Assembly (NCBI GenBank): GCA_045403015.1
Contig: JAXIPI010000014.1
Coordinates: 1-7,534 of the forward strand
Length of the DNA stretch: 7,534 nucleotides
Direction: 5' to 3'
Source of the DNA: Gaiellasilicea sp045403015
GTDB taxonomy: Bacteria; Actinomycetota; Thermoleophilia; Gaiellales; Gaiellaceae
Notes under the pieces: generated by a model
What the model was told of the DNA's origin: nothing
The model's input: the letters and a program-made list of their open reading frames with translations, nothing else
Database searches by the model: none
Translations under genes and position numbers: made by a program
Shown: positions 5,213 to 7,534 of the stretch, one piece after another
Layout: every line of letters starts with the position of its first letter
Numbering within the stretch: position 1 is the first letter of the stretch

Positions 5213-6856
5213 GTGATACGACTGACGGCCATCGTCGTCGTGCTTCTAGCCGCGGCTTTCCTGACAGCCACGGCGCTTGCGGATCCCTGGAGCTTCGTCG
5301 GAACGAACACCGTCGCGAGCTCGCCCGTCGAGGGAGGCGGATATCCCGTCCCGGCGGGTCGCACCAAACCCGACGCAGGCACGTGTCGGCTCGGGGACTA
5401 CAACTCGAACCGCTCCGAGTCGTGGCTCGCCGTGAAGCCCGGGACGGAGGATCTGGTCGGAACCTCGAAGTTCTTCTTCGAGACCTTCAGCACCTTCTAC
5501 ATGTTCCATCTCGGCTCGTACCGGATCCTCGACGGGACGCCCGTCGACAACAACCAGGTACAAGGGTACGACTGCATCTCGACGGGGACGCAGGCCATGC
5601 CGCCGAGCTGGACCGACAACACCGACCCGAACGCCGACTTCGACACGAAAGGTCGCGTCTATCAGACGACGCTGCCCTTCAACGCGTTCTGGGAGGGCGG
5701 CCTGCATCCGAATGCGGAGATCGACGTCTCGTATTCCGACGATATGGGGCAGCACTGGGTGAAGGGCAACGGGGGGAAGCCGCTCGAGCCCTCCAACAAC
5801 CAGAACAGCCTCGCGTTCGGCCATGTCCAGGACAAGCAGTGGATCGCCGTCAACCACATCCCTGGCAACGCGAACCAGGATCACGTCTACGCCGCCTGGG
5901 CGGTCTTCAACGGCTCGGCGATCAAGATCCGAATGGCCGTCTCGCGCGACCGCGGGCAGACCTTCGCGAAGGCCGTCACGATCGCGAGCCCGTCGCAGGT
6001 GAGCTCCGGTACGACCTACGTCTATCCGGCGATCGACGCCGCGGGAGACGTCTACGTGGCGGTCGTCTCGTTCCCGCCGAGCGGGAAGCCGTCCGAGATC
6101 TTCGTCGCGCGCTCGAGTGACGACGGTCGGAGCTTCGGAAGGTGGGTGTCGGCGGCCACGCCGGGGATCCTCCCGGCCGCCGGACTTCCGAACACGCGAT
6201 TCCGCGACGGCATCACTGAGAGCTTCACGGCGAGCCCTACGCACCCCGGCCATCTCTACCTCGCGTACGAGGACTGGAACGGGACGCAGATGGACGTGAA
6301 GTTCACCGAGTCGACCCACGCCGGCCTCACCTGGTCGGAGCCGATCACCGTGAACGACAACGTCGACACGGCCGGCTCGCCGACGGATCAGTTCCAGCCG
6401 ACGGTGGCCGCGGGGCCGAACGGCGCAGTGGCTATCGCGTTCTACGATCGACGCCTCGAGTGTCCCGACGACGCGAGCATCCTCCCTGCCGATGTGGGGC
6501 GGACGAACTTCTGCATCGACACGACGCTCCAGGCGTTCAAGGACACCGGTGCCGGTGCGCTGCCGGTGGGCGACAACGTTCGCATCTCCGAGTTCACGTG
6601 GGATCCCGAGCAGCCCGGACAGCGCATCGGCGGTATCTCCCAGTACGCGTGTGCCGGACACGTTGACCCGTGTCCAAACGGCCGAGGTTTCATCGGCGAC
6701 TACTTCGGACTCACAATTTCGGCCGGGAACATCTACTCGCTCTTCGTCTCGACCCACTATCCCTCGTCGGTGACGGCCGACGAAGGCGGCCCGGTCTACT
6801 ACCAGCAGCAGGTGTTGGCGACGGTTCCACGCTCGACGTTCGGAGCTGGCTACTAG
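5213..6856 (+). CDS. Secreted BNR/Asp-box repeat protein (sialidase-like beta-propeller)
   Basis: 547 residues from GTG 5213. Residues 1-23 form a signal peptide: MIR, a hydrophobic core, then ATALA before Asp24. Four Asp-box motifs (SxDxGxxW/F) are visible: SDDMGQHW (175-182), SRDRGQTF (244-251), SSDDGRSF (301-308) and the weaker STHAGLTW (367-374). Further propeller-like segments include FYDRR (410-414) and GDYFGL (495-500). The layout fits a six-bladed propeller as in exo-alpha-sialidases and related secreted proteins. However, no FRIP-type motif or clear arginine triad was found, so sialidase activity is not supported. It could instead bind or cleave another glycan, or be structural. Codon use is uniform and the frame intact, unlike the damaged genes upstream. 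It stands alone, with its own RBS and a hairpin after the stop. An in-frame upstream extension lacks signal-peptide features and is rejected. Confidence 0.88.
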   Translation: MIRLTAIVVVLLAAAFLTATALADPWSFVGTNTVASSPVEGGGYPVPAGRTKPDAGTCRLGDYNSNRSESWLAVKPGTEDLVGTSKFFFETFSTFYMFHLGSYRILDGTPVDNNQVQGYDCISTGTQAMPPSWTDNTDPNADFDTKGRVYQTTLPFNAFWEGGLHPNAEIDVSYSDDMGQHWVKGNGGKPLEPSNNQNSLAFGHVQDKQWIAVNHIPGNANQDHVYAAWAVFNGSAIKIRMAVSRDRGQTFAKAVTIASPSQVSSGTTYVYPAIDAAGDVYVAVVSFPPSGKPSEIFVARSSDDGRSFGRWVSAATPGILPAAGLPNTRFRDGITESFTASPTHPGHLYLAYEDWNGTQMDVKFTESTHAGLTWSEPITVNDNVDTAGSPTDQFQPTVAAGPNGAVAIAFYDRRLECPDDASILPADVGRTNFCIDTTLQAFKDTGAGALPVGDNVRISEFTWDPEQPGQRIGGISQYACAGHVDPCPNGRGFIGDYFGLTISAGNIYSLFVSTHYPSSVTADEGGPVYYQQQVLATVPRSTFGAGY

Positions 6857-6867
6857 GCACGACCCAC

Positions 6868-6904
6868 GACTGGTGCCGGACGTCTGACTCGTCCGGCACC
6901 AGTC
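6868..6904 (+). terminator. Hairpin terminator after the BNR gene
   Basis: A perfect 15-bp stem (GACTGGTGCCGGACG with its complement) surrounds the 7-base loop TCTGACT, starting 11 bases after the stop codon. No T-tract follows, as is common for actinobacterial hairpin terminators. Being symmetric, it could also stop transcripts arriving from the right. Confidence 0.8.
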
Positions 6905-6936
6905 CGATGATCCCGTGCATGCTCGTCTTCTCCTAA

Positions 6937-7119
6937 CCACCCCGAGCCGTTGGGCTTTCTTCCAGGCTCGCCCGCGATGGCCGCGAACACGCGATCGAGC
7001 TTCTCGACGCTCTCAACGCACCGGAATTCGAGCCGTGGACGCTGGTGGACGCTGTGTGGGCGTCGAACGGGCGAAACGGCGTCAGCGCGGACAACAGAAG
7101 CGGCCCCAAAGCAGGCTGA
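6937..7119 (+). pseudogene. Start-less coding remnant, unknown family
   Basis: Between an in-frame TAA (6934-6936) and a TGA (7117-7119) one frame reads RDGREHAIELLDALNAPEFE followed by PWTLVDAVW. The third positions are GC-rich and the sequence has a helix-like, gene-like character. No ATG, GTG or TTG occurs before the informative part, so this looks like the C-terminal stub of a lost gene. The opposite strand is also open and GC-biased in the same codon register, which weakens the case. No family is recognised. Confidence 0.3.
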
Positions 7120-7127
7120 ACAGCGAA

Positions 7128-7174
7128 TCCCTCTGACGGACTCGAACGGTCGACCCCTCCTTACCATCAAGGTT
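7128..7174 (-). other. tRNA 3'-half-like segment, candidate attachment-site remnant
   Basis: On the minus strand the bases read, in tRNA order: an anticodon-arm-like CCTT-GATGGT-AAGG, a short variable region, a T-arm-like GACCG-TTCGAGT-CCGTC (7151-7135, four of five pairs, with the conserved TTCGA), then AGAGGGA like an acceptor 3' strand. No matching 5' half (D arm and acceptor strand) lies upstream, so it is not an intact tRNA. GGT in the loop would suit a threonine tRNA origin. Integrases often leave tRNA 3' ends at element borders. The identification is tentative. Confidence 0.33.
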
Positions 7175-7177
7175 CAG

Positions 7178-7272
7178 CGGCAACGGGTCGCAACCCACGG
7201 CAACGGTTTTGGCTTGTTTTTGCCGTTTTCGGGGCCGGTTCATTTGCCACCGGTTGCCGCTGGTTGCGCCCG
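7178..7272. repeat. Clustered GGCAAC/GTTGCC repeats next to the tRNA-like segment
   Basis: CGGCAACGG occurs at 7178-7186 and again at 7198-7206, 20 bp apart. CGCAACC lies between them at 7189-7195. Inverted relatives CGGTTGCCG (about 7251-7259) and TGGTTGCG (7261-7268) follow. The spacing of about two helical turns and the mixed orientation recall integrase arm-type sites, but no integrase gene is visible. Confidence 0.45.
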
Positions 7273-7429
7273 CTAGGCTCCATAAACGCTCCATCGTTGC
7301 GGCGCGAATCTCTGATGAGCGGCGGGATTCGGCGCACTCCCCGTTTCTCGTTCAGGCCTCTCACCTTCCTCGCTCGAAGAAGGGGTCGGATCGATCGCCC
7401 TTCAATGAGGCCATCGACCTGACCTTGGC
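7273..7429. other. Intergenic, nothing firm
   Basis: No supported gene. GAAGGG and CCCTTC (about 7378-7403) form a weak 6-bp inverted repeat around the palindrome GATCGATC, downstream of the LuxR-type stop on the minus strand. It could be a poor terminator. Confidence 0.35.
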
Positions 7430-7534
7430 TCAGGTGCTCTTCTCCATGATCTGCGTACTGGCGTCTCCGAGCCCGGCCGCGCGAGCGATTACGCGCGCTT
7501 CGGCGCGGTCGGCGACCTGGAGTTTGGCGAGGAT
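7430..7534 (-). CDS. LuxR-type DNA-binding protein, C-terminal end only
   Basis: 34 codons are visible; the rest lies beyond the right edge. The text ILAKLQVADRAEARVIARAA then GLGDASTQI matches the end of the LuxR/GerE helix-turn-helix, where the family reads (vsn)ILaKLgv.dRaeAv..Ar..Gl. The last DNA-contacting helix is just off the window. The domain is the output module of NarL/FixJ response regulators or larger LuxR-family ATPases; which one cannot be told from this fragment. The stop is TGA at 7432-7430. Confidence 0.8.
   Translation of the reverse strand: MLAKLQVADRAEARVIARAAGLGDASTQIMEKST

Noticed and set aside
5246..6940. 564-codon open frame on the minus strand opposite the BNR gene
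   Set aside because: Arg/Val/Asp-rich antisense of a strongly GC-biased gene; the plus strand has a signal peptide and Asp boxes, and the minus frame runs through the terminator hairpin.
6853..7170. 105-codon minus-strand frame containing ESVEKLDRVFAAIAG
   Set aside because: It runs through the terminator hairpin and the tRNA-like segment and is in codon register with the plus-strand stub; one is the shadow of the other and the plus reading looks slightly better.
7167..7364. Small frames across the tRNA-like segment and GGCAAC repeats on both strands
   Set aside because: Their residues are dictated by the repeats; no RBS or family features.
1..7534. CRISPR array
   Set aside because: No regularly spaced direct repeats of 20-40 bases with unique spacers were seen; the only repeats are short.

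Overview
The window is GC-rich, with GTG starts and strong GC bias at third codon positions. It ends in a LuxR-type regulator tail and carries a DUF4157 cargo protein and a secreted Asp-box (BNR) protein. This suits a soil actinobacterium, possibly a Thermoleophilia-like lineage. That placement is inference from composition and gene types, not from a marker gene.

Layout. (1) 1-2345, minus strand: a long gene cut by the left edge. It encodes a DUF4157 protein of the kind delivered by extracellular contractile injection systems (eCIS). The parts are an LQxxxGNR-like N-terminal motif, a HELAH (HExxH) DUF4157 domain, a charged helix, two long hydrophobic stretches, an Ala/Pro linker, and a C-terminal region with a possible PD-(D/E)XK-type nuclease signature. 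(2) 2346-2620: a divergent intergenic region with three copies of CGTGAGCG. (3) 2621-5042: a patchwork of small or damaged genes. It holds a serine hydrolase split by one extra G in a G5 run, an RBS-bearing NTF2/DUF4440-like gene that looks shortened, a small unknown gene, an excisionase-type HTH gene whose first helices are out of frame between two compensating indels, and two small unknown genes. (4) 5213-6856: an intact secreted BNR/Asp-box protein, followed by a 15-bp-stem terminator hairpin. (5) 6905-7429: no intact gene. It contains a start-less coding remnant, a tRNA 3'-half-like segment and clustered GGCAAC/GTTGC repeats that could be an integration site. (6) 7430-7534, minus strand: the last 34 codons of a LuxR-type DNA-binding protein, cut by the right edge.

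Reading. The two long genes are intact, while damage concentrates between 2.6 and 4.6 kb and beside the att-like segment near 7.1-7.3 kb. A decayed excisionase plus a tRNA-like sequence suggests an old integrated element or a hot spot of gene turnover beside the DUF4157 gene. No operon of more than two genes can be argued. The most interesting object is the DUF4157 protein, whose effector domain runs off the window and does not match a family I can name with confidence.
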